A stretch of DNA of 64,000 nucleotides from Coprobacter secundus. Lineage in GTDB: Bacteria > Bacteroidota > Bacteroidia > Bacteroidales > Coprobacteraceae. Location of the stretch: positions 62,001 to 126,000 of the forward strand of contig JTDA01000004.1 of assembly GCA_000803105.1 (NCBI GenBank), written 5' to 3'. Below are positions 28,049 to 38,200 of the stretch, one piece after another. The number at the start of each line of letters is the position of its first letter. The stretch's first letter is position 1. The position numbers were made by a program, and so were the translations under genes. The notes below the pieces were generated by a model. It did not search any database. It saw only the letters and a program-made list of their open reading frames with translations, and was not told where the DNA came from.

Positions 28049-28594
28049 TTGACGTTAATATTTCATCAAAAAGACACAGATATTGCAACCATTTTTAAAA
28101 CTTCAAAAACTGGTTTCATCCAATTTGCATATTCCTATCTCGGCAATATGGAAGAAGCTGAAGATGCAGTTATGGATGCATTCATTCAATATTGGGAAAA
28201 TAAAGACAGACTCGATATTCAAATCAACAATGTCAAAGGATATATATTTACCATTTTAAGGAACAAATGCATCGACTTACTCGAATTAAGAAAATATCGC
28301 CTTCAAAAAAATGAAGAGATGTATAGACAAATGCTTGGAGAAATAGAAATCAATATTTCTTCATTACGAAGCTGCGACCCGTCAGAGCTTTTTAGCCATG
28401 AAATAACTCAAATAGTAAATGAAGCCATTGATACCCTGCCCGAACGAACTCGTGAAATATTCTATAAAAGATACCTCGAACAAAAATCTTATAAATCCAT
28501 TGCCGAAATTTTCGGAATATCGGTAAAAGGGGTAGAGTTTCACATTTCCAAATGCTTGAATATCCTTAGAAAAAAACTAAAAGATTATTTATGA
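28049..28594 (+). CDS. ECF-type RNA polymerase sigma-70 factor
   Basis: The 181-residue protein has sigma region 2 (about 20-85, GFIQFAYSYLGNMEEAEDAV, ending with the KGYIFTILRNKCIDLL helix) and region 4 (about 125-180, LPERTREIFYKRYLEQKSY and an HTH with FGISVKGVEFHISKCL). The start is TTG at 28049: a TAG lies two codons upstream in frame and the next ATG is residue 34, inside region 2. Together with the downstream anti-sigma and an STN-bearing SusC it forms a trans-envelope cascade in which the imported glycan releases the sigma factor. This is a known arrangement in Bacteroides host-glycan loci. Confidence 0.93.
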   Translation: MTLIFHQKDTDIATIFKTSKTGFIQFAYSYLGNMEEAEDAVMDAFIQYWENKDRLDIQINNVKGYIFTILRNKCIDLLELRKYRLQKNEEMYRQMLGEIEINISSLRSCDPSELFSHEITQIVNEAIDTLPERTREIFYKRYLEQKSYKSIAEIFGISVKGVEFHISKCLNILRKKLKDYL

Positions 28595-28685
28595 CAATAC
28601 TCGTATCTGACACAGCACAACACATTTGTCTTCTAAATCCCTTTTTCAAAAAAAAAATATCATTTTCCAAAAAAAACACGCCCAA

Positions 28686-28712
28686 TTAATATATTATAAA
28701 TCAATATATTAA
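28686..28712. repeat. AT-only perfect inverted repeat between sigma and anti-sigma genes
   Basis: Arms TTAATATATT (28686-28695) and AATATATTAA (28703-28712) surround a 7-nt loop in the 196-bp gap. It could be an operator or a weak stem; base composition here is so AT-rich that chance is possible. Confidence 0.35.
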
Positions 28713-28790
28713 ATATACATATCGTTTTTATGCAAAAAAAATTACATTTTTCACTAGGGACAAAAACCGTTTTACCGTCTTTATTACGTT

Positions 28791-29714
28791 ATGAACAAAG
28801 AAATACTATATAAATATTTCGAAAATAGAGCTTCTCTCGAAGAACGAATCAAAGTGAGGGAATGGATAGAAGCTGCGCCGGAAAATATGGAAAAATTTTC
28901 TCAAGAGCGTAAAATATACAATGCCATTCTGTTATCTACAGACAGTATTTCGCGTACTGAGTATAATTTCCGCCGTCATCACCGCATGCAACTTCTTCGC
29001 ATTGCTGCAATATTTATCATATTATTATCAGTGACACTGGGTATTTTCTATGTCACTATGGCCGACCGTATGATTCCGCTCTATTCACTCACTGTTCCGG
29101 CAGGAAATAGCAACACTCTCTTGCTCCCGGACGGAACTAAAGTGTGGCTCAATGCAGGTACCACAATAAAATATCCATCTTCCTTCATCGGTATCAAACG
29201 TAACATCGAAATAGAAGGAGAAGCTTACCTTGAAGTCGCACACAACCGTTGGCGTCCGTTTACCGTAAATACCCCCAATGGCAAAGTAAAAGTCTTGGGG
29301 ACAAAATTCTATGTAACTTCTACTGCTAAAGATAAAAATTTTATGGTATCCCTTATCGAAGGATCTGTAAATATGGCGTCAGGAGAAAAAAGCATAATTC
29401 TCAAACCCGGATATCGGGCTCAATTCGAAAATGGAGAATTTAAGCAATCGGTTATACACTCTCTTGAATCTGAACTTTGGAAAGACGGTATCTATTATTT
29501 TAAGAACAAATCATTCAAAGAACTTATGCTCGGATTCGAGAAATGTTTTGGCGTAAAAATCATTATTGACGATAATATGGAAAACACACAACATTACACC
29601 GGAAAATTCTATCGTTACAACGGTATTCAACATGCCTTGCGCACATTGCAATATGATTTCAAGTTCGATTATAAATGGGATAAAGACTCTAATACAATAT
29701 CAATCACAAAATAA
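28791..29714 (+). CDS. FecR-family anti-sigma factor
   Basis: The 307-residue protein has a cytoplasmic N-terminal sigma-binding part (1-65, EILYKYFENRASLEERIKV), one membrane helix (about 68-92, LLRIAAIFIILLSVTLGIFY), and a periplasmic FecR domain (about 100-230; TVPAGNSNTLLLPDGTKVWL, FTVNTPNGKVKVLGTKFYV). The C-terminal part (about 235-307) resembles the STN-contacting DUF4974 domain. It would hold the ECF sigma inactive until the STN domain of the following SusC signals ligand uptake. The gap to sigma (196 bp) is longer than usual. Confidence 0.94.
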   Translation: MNKEILYKYFENRASLEERIKVREWIEAAPENMEKFSQERKIYNAILLSTDSISRTEYNFRRHHRMQLLRIAAIFIILLSVTLGIFYVTMADRMIPLYSLTVPAGNSNTLLLPDGTKVWLNAGTTIKYPSSFIGIKRNIEIEGEAYLEVAHNRWRPFTVNTPNGKVKVLGTKFYVTSTAKDKNFMVSLIEGSVNMASGEKSIILKPGYRAQFENGEFKQSVIHSLESELWKDGIYYFKNKSFKELMLGFEKCFGVKIIIDDNMENTQHYTGKFYRYNGIQHALRTLQYDFKFDYKWDKDSNTISITK

Positions 29715-29841
29715 AAAATAATTAAAAAATAATACCGGAAAAGCCTATGAGAAAAATTTGACTTACACTTTAGCTATCCCTCTAAAACTTAATAAAGTAG
29801 AATTTTAATTAATTATAAAAATAATTAAATACTAATTTCGT

Positions 29842-32800
29842 ATGCATGTAAAAACACTTATGCCGAAAAAAAGTCTCAAAGCGTTTATAATCGCTTTAGC
29901 ATTGGTTTCGGGATTCGAAGCTAATGCCGATGCGTATTCACGCATATCTCTGAAAGAGAAAAATACTCCCATCGAAGAAGTATTGAAAAAAATCGAAAAA
30001 CAGGCAGAGTGTTTATTTGTTTTCAACACTCAAATAGACACTCAGCGGAAAGTAAATCTGGATGTACAGAACAAAACTGTAGGCGAAATCTTGGACATTA
30101 TGTTCAAAGATACCAACGTCACTTATTCTATCCAGAATCCCAACATTATCCTTTCCAAAAAGGCCGTAGCCGAATCTAAGCTTACTCAAGAATCTCAAAA
30201 TGCTACTACACAAAATACCGGGAGTAAAATTGTAACCGGTACCGTTACAGATGCATCAGGAGAGACACTCATCGGCCTTACCGTAAAAGTTGTAGGCACA
30301 AATATCGCTACGGCTACCGACATAGACGGGAATTACTCTATCAAAGTCCCGGCAGGAAGCAATGAACTGGAGTTTTCTTATGTCGGCTATCAACCCCTCA
30401 AACAGTCTATTAACGGGCAAACAAAAATCAACGTAATCATGAAAGACAATGTACACCTGCTCGATGAAGTTGTCGTGACGGCGTTGGGTATCGAAAGGAA
30501 AGAAACTTCCCTTACTTATGCCACTCAGAAAATAGACGGGGACGAACTGACTCGTGCAAAAGACGCCAACTTTATCAACTCTCTGCAAGGTAAAACATCT
30601 GGGCTTGTCATCACTCCAAATGCCAGTGGTGCGGGAGGTTCTTCCAAATTGTTGTTACGTGGTAACTCTTCTATCTTGGGAAGTAATACTCCTCTTATCG
30701 TTGTCGATGGTATTCCGATGGCAGAGAGAGGTACGACTCAGATTACAGATGCTCTCTTGGCCGGAGGTAACACGACTGACGGAGGTGACGGACTCTCCAA
30801 TATCAACCCGGACGATATCGAAACAATCACCGTACTTAAAGGAGCCAATGCAGCAGCTCTTTACGGTAGCCGTGCAGCAAACGGGGTATTGATTATCACT
30901 ACTAAAAAAGGAAAAGAAGGGAAAGTTAATATTGACTTGTCAAGCAGTATTCTGGTAGAAACTCCACTGGTTACTCCTAAATTCCAAAATACATACGGAG
31001 CCAATGTAGAAACCTACAGCGACCAGTCCATAGACCCGAACAATCCGGTAGAGAAACGTCGTCTGAACATGCTTTCATGGGGACCCCGCCTTGGAACTTA
31101 CTCCGATGCAGCCCTCAATGAAATACCTTATATGCGCAATTATGCACTAAACAATGTCGGCAATTACCTGCAAACCGGAACCAACTTCAACAACACAATA
31201 TCCATTACAACCGGTACAAAAATAGCTCAAACCTATGTTTCATACGGTAATACCACAGCAAACGGTATCATGCCGTCCAACAAATTTATGCGCCACAATT
31301 TTACAGTTCGCCAGTCTGTAAATCTCTGGAACGACCGTGTACAAATTGATTTCTCGGGAAATTATATCAACCAAACAGCACAAAATCGTCCCGGATCTGG
31401 TATTTACGGTAATCCTTTATATGATTTGTACCTAATGCCTCGAAATGCAGATATACGCTATTTCAAGAAAAATTCGGAAGTTCAGGGAGAACTATATCAT
31501 ATCAATAAATATGGCAGCGGCAAATACGAATCTACCGGTGTCGAAGGTCCTATACAGCAATGGCCTTGGAGCGACAGCGAAAACCGGAACTCTCCCTACT
31601 GGCTGCAAAACCGCTTGAAACGAGAACAAGTACGTGAACGCATCTATTCCACCATAGGGCTGAAAGTAAACATTATTGAAGGATTAAGTGCTCAAGTACG
31701 TTTCAAAATCGACCGGACTACCGATACCAATGAAAGTAAAACCTGGCAAGGAACCCGCGCCAAGACATATTATAACTCTATTTACGAATATGCAAAGGTT
31801 TCCAATAACCAGACATTTGGAGACTTCTTGGTCTCATACTCAAAAAAAATCGGAGATTTCGACGTATCCGCCAATATAGGTGGTAGCACTATGGTAGAAA
31901 ATTACGAAGATTTCGGAATCAACTACTGGATGGCCGATACGACATCTACCCCTAATGTATTTGACCCGGCCAACATTGTAGCTCAAGGCGGAGCCAGTAC
32001 CGGAACATACAAAAGTCATGACCAAAACTGGGAAAATGCTATTTATGCTACAGCATCTATAGGTTATAAAGAAATGGCATACATAGATGCCTCGGTACGT
32101 ACCGACTGGTCTCGTACATATACCCAATTTGCATACTTGGGCACTCCTGACCATTATACCTATTATAGCGTAGGAGGTAATGTCCTGCTCAACCCGCTTT
32201 TCAAAATCGAAAGCGAGTGGTTCAACCATTCCAAATTGCGTCTGTCATATAGTGAAGTAGGTAACTCCATTCCTAATTTGAATTATGGGGGAAAACCCAC
32301 TAACTGGGGTTCCCAAATTGCTTCAGCTGCAACCTATCGGGAATTTTATGACCCTCGTCCCGAGACGATGCGCTCCACCGAAATAGGTTTGGATGGCCGG
32401 CTGTTTGACAATACGGTAGACTTTGACATTACTTTCTACAACACAATGATGCTCAACCAGTGGTTGCCACAACAAGCAGCAACCGGCGGACAACTTCCTC
32501 TTAACTCCGGACGCATCCGTAACCGTGGTCTTGAATTGACCTTAGGTTATAACAAAAAATTTAACAACAACTTTATCTGGCGTACCAGTGTCAATTATTC
32601 GTACAACACGAATAAAGTACTCGAAACTTACGGACCGAATGGGAATACCGTAATCGAACAAACACCTATTTATCAAGGCGGACTGAAAGTTAGATACGAA
32701 GTAGGTAAACCTTATGGGGAACTTTATGGGCGTACTTTCAAATACGATAGTGAAGGAAAGATTATGACCGACCGTTTCGGTGCCCCTATGCTATCGAGCG

Positions 32801-33378
32801 AATATAACGATTATTTGGGTAACGCCAATTCTCCTCATCATTTAGGATGGAGCAATACGTTCAGCTACAAAGATTTTTCTTTCTTCTTCCTTATCGACGG
32901 GAAAATAGGAGGCAAAGTAATCTCATATACCGAAGCCCGTCTCGATGCTTACGGAGTCTCAGAACGAAGTGGGAAAACCCGTGACTCGGGCATAGTATAT
33001 ATCTATAATCAAGCCGTAGGAGGTTCCATGGCAGGTGTTGCAGTACCCGGTGTCATAATGCCTGACGGAGAAATTGCCCCTGCAGAAGGATACTACACTA
33101 AAATCGGTAATGGAGAGCCAGCTTTAGGACAATATACATACGACGCTACAAACTTCCGATTGAGAGAAGTCTCTGTCGGTTATACCTTCCGCAATCTTTT
33201 CGGACAAGGTAAAAACCTGAACCTATCACTGGTAGGACGAAACTTGTTCTTCCTTTACAAAGATTCTCCTGTCGATCCGGATGTATCAGTCTCGACAGCC
33301 AACTCTTACGGAGGTATCGAAGCATTCTCTGTACCTACAACCCGTAGTTTCGGATTCAATATTAAAGCAACTTTCTAA
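29842..33378 (+). CDS. SusC family TonB-dependent transporter with STN signalling domain
   Basis: The 1178-residue importer has a signal peptide (cut near ANADAYS), an STN domain (about 35-105, ISLKEKNTPIEEVLKKIEKQ), a carboxypeptidase-like domain (about 130-210, VTGTVTDASGETLIGLTVKV) and the SusC plug (LDEVVVTALGIERKETSL; VLKGANAAALYGSRAANGVL). The barrel ends in Phe (FGFNIKATF). The STN domain is what distinguishes sensory transporters that talk to FecR-like anti-sigmas, matching the genes before it. The ligand is inferred to be an N-glycan fragment from the enzymes encoded downstream. Both ATGs at residues 1 and 7 are usable. Confidence 0.96.
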   Translation: MHVKTLMPKKSLKAFIIALALVSGFEANADAYSRISLKEKNTPIEEVLKKIEKQAECLFVFNTQIDTQRKVNLDVQNKTVGEILDIMFKDTNVTYSIQNPNIILSKKAVAESKLTQESQNATTQNTGSKIVTGTVTDASGETLIGLTVKVVGTNIATATDIDGNYSIKVPAGSNELEFSYVGYQPLKQSINGQTKINVIMKDNVHLLDEVVVTALGIERKETSLTYATQKIDGDELTRAKDANFINSLQGKTSGLVITPNASGAGGSSKLLLRGNSSILGSNTPLIVVDGIPMAERGTTQITDALLAGGNTTDGGDGLSNINPDDIETITVLKGANAAALYGSRAANGVLIITTKKGKEGKVNIDLSSSILVETPLVTPKFQNTYGANVETYSDQSIDPNNPVEKRRLNMLSWGPRLGTYSDAALNEIPYMRNYALNNVGNYLQTGTNFNNTISITTGTKIAQTYVSYGNTTANGIMPSNKFMRHNFTVRQSVNLWNDRVQIDFSGNYINQTAQNRPGSGIYGNPLYDLYLMPRNADIRYFKKNSEVQGELYHINKYGSGKYESTGVEGPIQQWPWSDSENRNSPYWLQNRLKREQVRERIYSTIGLKVNIIEGLSAQVRFKIDRTTDTNESKTWQGTRAKTYYNSIYEYAKVSNNQTFGDFLVSYSKKIGDFDVSANIGGSTMVENYEDFGINYWMADTTSTPNVFDPANIVAQGGASTGTYKSHDQNWENAIYATASIGYKEMAYIDASVRTDWSRTYTQFAYLGTPDHYTYYSVGGNVLLNPLFKIESEWFNHSKLRLSYSEVGNSIPNLNYGGKPTNWGSQIASAATYREFYDPRPETMRSTEIGLDGRLFDNTVDFDITFYNTMMLNQWLPQQAATGGQLPLNSGRIRNRGLELTLGYNKKFNNNFIWRTSVNYSYNTNKVLETYGPNGNTVIEQTPIYQGGLKVRYEVGKPYGELYGRTFKYDSEGKIMTDRFGAPMLSSEYNDYLGNANSPHHLGWSNTFSYKDFSFFFLIDGKIGGKVISYTEARLDAYGVSERSGKTRDSGIVYIYNQAVGGSMAGVAVPGVIMPDGEIAPAEGYYTKIGNGEPALGQYTYDATNFRLREVSVGYTFRNLFGQGKNLNLSLVGRNLFFLYKDSPVDPDVSVSTANSYGGIEAFSVPTTRSFGFNIKATF

Positions 33379-33388
33379 TCATTTCGCT

Positions 33389-35197
33389 ATGAAACTCATA
33401 TCTAATAAGATTTTATCAATTACTTGCTCTTTGCTCTTGTTATGCGGAGTATCATCATGCTACGATACGGTATTGGAATATGAAGACACTACAGTCATCA
33501 ATTCAAGCGACGGTTCCGTATCCTCAGACACTTTGTCCACGTCACAAGAAGCAGAGTTTATGCTGCGCACAGTACAAACTCAGGTTGTGTCGGCCGCTGT
33601 GCATCTCTATCAGATGCAATATACGCTTCATATCATAGACTATGCGGGTTACATGTCCATTCCCCATTCTTTCGACGGAAACATGTATTCTTCATTCATG
33701 TTCTACGACTCCTATGCTTTCGGGCAAACCGAAGCGCTCGAAAAATTGGCGCCTAATGCGATTCCCATCATCAACTCCGGGAAAAAATTAGGCATCGAAC
33801 CGCTATCTGTACTGGCAAGCGTACTCTTTTCGTACTCTATCTACCAAAATCTGGTAACCTACGGTCCTGTACCTTATTCAGACTTCAGAGCCTTGAAAGA
33901 GCAACGGCCATTGACTTACGAAAAACAATCCGATGTATTTAAGACCTTGTTTATCGAATTACAAAAGGCCGATTCTACTCTCGAAGCTTACCAAAGAAAT
34001 CCGACAGCCGAACTGGATAAAAAAATAGAAGGTGTGAACTATATTTCTGAAGACAAAATCACCTCAGCTACCGACATTGTCAAGCATTGGAGAAAATTCA
34101 CCAACTCTATGATTCTTCGTCTGGCCATGACCGTAGTGAATGTTCCCGATTTTAATGTCAATGGGAAAACAGCACAGACTCTTGCCGAAGAAGCCGTAGC
34201 CCGCGGTGTACTGCAACCGGGTGATCCTCAAGTGGGACTGAGAAGCGGTACAGACGGTCCGGTAAAAGCACATCACCCTCTTTATCTAATCGCTAACAGT
34301 TGGGTAGATGCTCGTCTCAATGCTACGCTCCACAATATCATGAAACGAACCAATCACCCCGCACTTACAGCATGGTTTGCTCCTAACAACGGACGTCTGG
34401 TCAGCAAATTCAACAAAGTACACAACTCCGGAGAAAAAATCATGTCGATGCGTTCGGGAACATATCTCAGCAATTCGAGTTTGGCATCGAATAACTACAT
34501 TTTGTTCTCCAAATTCGTCGATCTGGCATTTGCCGCTAAACCCGTAACACTCTTCAAAGTCGAAGAAGCTCTCTTCTTACAAGCCGAAGGAGCATTACGA
34601 GGCTGGAGCATGGGAGGAACTGCCCAATCATTCTATGAAGCCGGAATCCAAGAATCATTCAACAAAAATGACTTCTCAGGATATAGCGACTATATGGCAT
34701 GGAGAGGGGCAGGAGACAATACCGTTAGTGGAGATTTTCTTTATGAAGACCCCTACGACCCGGATAACGACCTGACTTCCGACGAAACAGCCGACTATTA
34801 TTTTATGCTCAATAACGGATGGGGCGGCATAGATACCAACCCTTATACTTCGGTAACGCCAGATAAAGAAAAAGAATTTTACCTCGAAAAAATAATAACA
34901 CAAAAATGGCTGGCTCTCTTCCCCATGTCTCTTGTAGCCTGGACCGACATCCGCCGTACAGGATACCCGAAACTTTTACCCGCGGTCTATGGAGCTTACG
35001 GCGAAGCCGACGGATCCATATCGGACGAACTGACCATTCGGAGAATTCCTTTTGCGACAGGAGGAGTAGACGAAGCCAAATCGGACTTTACATCTACAGG
35101 TGTACCTAACTTAGACGCAGAAACCACCGGCTCTGTAAGAGGAGACATGCAAGGCACACGCCTATGGTGGGATGTTGAAAAAACTTCTAATTTCTAA
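33389..35197 (+). CDS. SusD-like outer-membrane lipoprotein of the N-glycan locus
   Basis: From the ATG at 33389 the product has 602 residues with a clear lipoprotein signal (LLLLCGVSSC). The frame is open earlier (33281), but that would overlap susC by about 100 bp and bury the signal, so I reject the earlier start. The sequence resembles the larger SusD-like variety (PF12741-type) with SIYQNLVTYGPVPYSDFRAL, ADIVKHW-like helices and LEKIITQKWLALFPMSLVAW near the end. It would close over SusC and bind the glycan. It begins 10 bp after susC and ends 18 bp before the GH85 gene. Confidence 0.9.
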   Translation: MKLISNKILSITCSLLLLCGVSSCYDTVLEYEDTTVINSSDGSVSSDTLSTSQEAEFMLRTVQTQVVSAAVHLYQMQYTLHIIDYAGYMSIPHSFDGNMYSSFMFYDSYAFGQTEALEKLAPNAIPIINSGKKLGIEPLSVLASVLFSYSIYQNLVTYGPVPYSDFRALKEQRPLTYEKQSDVFKTLFIELQKADSTLEAYQRNPTAELDKKIEGVNYISEDKITSATDIVKHWRKFTNSMILRLAMTVVNVPDFNVNGKTAQTLAEEAVARGVLQPGDPQVGLRSGTDGPVKAHHPLYLIANSWVDARLNATLHNIMKRTNHPALTAWFAPNNGRLVSKFNKVHNSGEKIMSMRSGTYLSNSSLASNNYILFSKFVDLAFAAKPVTLFKVEEALFLQAEGALRGWSMGGTAQSFYEAGIQESFNKNDFSGYSDYMAWRGAGDNTVSGDFLYEDPYDPDNDLTSDETADYYFMLNNGWGGIDTNPYTSVTPDKEKEFYLEKIITQKWLALFPMSLVAWTDIRRTGYPKLLPAVYGAYGEADGSISDELTIRRIPFATGGVDEAKSDFTSTGVPNLDAETTGSVRGDMQGTRLWWDVEKTSNF

Positions 35198-35215
35198 CCT
35201 TAATAGAAATGCTTT

Positions 35216-38200
35216 ATGAGAATTAAAAACCTATTCTTAGCAACCGGACTTTTAGTCTCGGCAGGTGCTTTGGCACAAAGTGTTCCGACTCACCCGAATT
35301 ACATTAATTACGGGACGGACAATAACCAGCGTTTTACTACCGAATTCGTAAAAATGCTGGAAACATGGGAACCGGGAAAACCTTATCTATCTCCCGATGA
35401 CCCTGAGTATTCGAACTATACGGATGACAATTTTTTCATTTCACGTGTACGGGTAAAAGATCGTATTACCAATACAGCTACCCAAGCCAATCCCAATCTT
35501 GTTCCGGGTGAAAAAGCCGAAAATGAAAAAAAATTCTGTTGGTTTTCTCCTATCGGTGAAATGACCAAACAGTGGAGTGCCATGAGCCGCTATACTTTTG
35601 ATGCCGATAACTTCAGCATGTGGCAATATCTTGATGTACATTCCAATGTATCATCACAGCTATTCCGTTCTCCGGGAGTATTCAATGATGCCGCTCACAA
35701 AAATGGAGTTCTTACGGGAGCTTATTACTTTATCGATTGGGCTTCTACGGTATCTTCGACCAGTGAAGCAGGGAAACCCCTTTACGAACTAAGTAAAAAA
35801 GAAAACGGGAAATTCAAATATGCCAAGAAACTGATACAGCTGATGAAATACTACGGTATCGACGGTATGGCATTTAACCCGGAAGGATATTTTAGCAGCG
35901 ATTTGAATACTCAATTCCAAGAATTCCTTGCAGAATGTCACCGCATCGCTACTGAAGAAGAAGATTGGCATTTCCATGTTGACTGGTACGGATATGTATC
36001 CAACAGCGGAAGCCTGACTGACGGAGGTAGTACACTGACCGCAAACCATTCTAATTGGTTTCATAACGATAATTTGGATCAACCTGTCACCGACGTTTAT
36101 TTCTTGAATTACAACTGGAGTGAAAGCTCTTTACAGACTTCTGTCAATGTCGCCACATCAAAAGGACGTTCACCTTTCGATGTATATGCAGGATTTGACC
36201 AGCAAGGTAGAGGATATGGCAAAACCGGAAATGCGGGATGGAGCGTACTTGCCAAATATCCAGTATCAATTATTGTGTGGGGTGCCCATGACCGTAGTGG
36301 TATCTACACCTCGGCAAGCGAATTTGGTACATCGGAATTGACCATCCAAAACACCTATCAAGACAAGCTCGAAATGCTTTTCACCGGTGGTACTCAAAAC
36401 GTGCTGAGTGCACAAAAGATGGCACTTAACGATGGGGAAGTGACCGGCAATTACAACAGTCTATTGAACTGGCATGGCTATTCTCGTTTTATCAATGCCA
36501 AGAGCACCCTTCAAGAGCTGCCATTCATCACCCGTTTCAATTTAGGTAACGGTATGTCTTTCAAAAAAGAAGGTAAAGTGACATTCAATCAGAAATGGTA
36601 CAATATCAGTATGCAGGACTATTTGCCGACATGGCGTTGGTGGGTAGACGCAGGTAATAGAGAAGTCCCCGCAGATCCCATCAAATGTGATTTCGATTTC
36701 AATGAAGCATGGTATGGCGGTTCAAGCCTTAAATTCCACGGAGCTACTCAAAAGTCTGAAGTAAACCTGTATAAAACCAAATTTACAGTAGAAAGCGAAA
36801 ACGATAAATTCGGACTCACTTTCATGTTGAAAAACGGAACAGACCCCAAACTCAAATTCAAAGTAAGTCTTGTCGGCTCGGAAAGCACATACAAATATTA
36901 CACTATTCCTGCTGAAAGCGTCAAAGCCAGCGAATGGAATACCATCTCATTTACTGCTGCAGATCTTGGTTTGAAAGCCAACGATATAATTGCTACTATG
37001 GGACTTGCCTTCGAAGGTACCGATGCTAATTATCAACTCTACCTTGGAGAATTATCTTTGATTCCGGCTTCTTATAACAAAACTCCACGTGCTCCGCGTA
37101 TTGTAAGCGTTACACCTTGTAAACGTACATACAAAGCCGTAGATTTCAAAATGACTTGGAGTATGCTTGATGAAGGTAAGGAAGATATCTCTCCAAACTA
37201 TCCGGGATGTCCTACTTATAATGAAGATGTAGATACTTGGTACTATGAAGTATATATCAAAACTGAAGATTCCGAACCTACCCTGCTTACAGCAACGACT
37301 TCTTGGGCTTCGTACGTAATCGATGCACCGCTACCGGTAGAAAATACCGAAAAATATATGGTAGGTGTACGTGCTATCGGACTTGATGGAAGTGCTTCCG
37401 AAATTACTTGGAGCGATGAACAAACCTCTGAAATAGAGATTATCAATACTATTTCTATCAGTAAACCCGTTATCAAACCGAATGAAGAATTCACCATCGG
37501 TTTTGACGACCCGAACCACGCACCTTCTACCATTATTATCACCGATGCTATTACCGGAGATGAAGTTGCCAAGGCTACAGAAGTTCGTACCCTTACTACA
37601 TCCCTTTCTGAGTTAGGAACTTACGATGTAGAAGTAATTACCGGAGAAGAAAGCACAATGACCAGAGGTTGCCTGTTAATATCTCCCGAAGAAACAGGCC
37701 GTATGCCCGAAATAGAGGGATATACCGCCAATCCTGCTGAGCCTAAAACAAATGAAGAAGTAACTTTGACTCCGGCATTCAACGACGGAACCACTTATCA
37801 GGACAGCCCGGCTACGGTTTCCCAAGGAGCATATATCTTGAATCCAAGTATGTTCTATGTCGACAAACAGATATTAGACAATCATACGACCAACACATTC
37901 TGCTTCTGGTTCAAATCAGACAAATTCGAACATGGTTCTTTGGGAACTCTGCTTACGCAAAAAGTAAACAAGAACTACTCTGGCACATGGACCGAAAGTA
38001 CATGGGGGGAAATGTGGTGTGTTATCAGATCAGCAAACTATTCGGACTATAACAATCTTGAAAATGAAATTTCTATTTCATTCGATGCTCCTCCTGCAGG
38101 TACACCTAATTATGAACATAATAACGATGTAGACGGTATCAGCCAAAATTATCCATTGTCAGCAAATGTATGGAATCATATTGCAATCGTAAAAGACAAT

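Noticed and set aside
33281..33388. An upstream start for the second SusD-like gene
   Set aside because: It would overlap the end of susC by about 100 bp and place 36 polar residues before a perfect lipoprotein signal that begins at the ATG at 33389.
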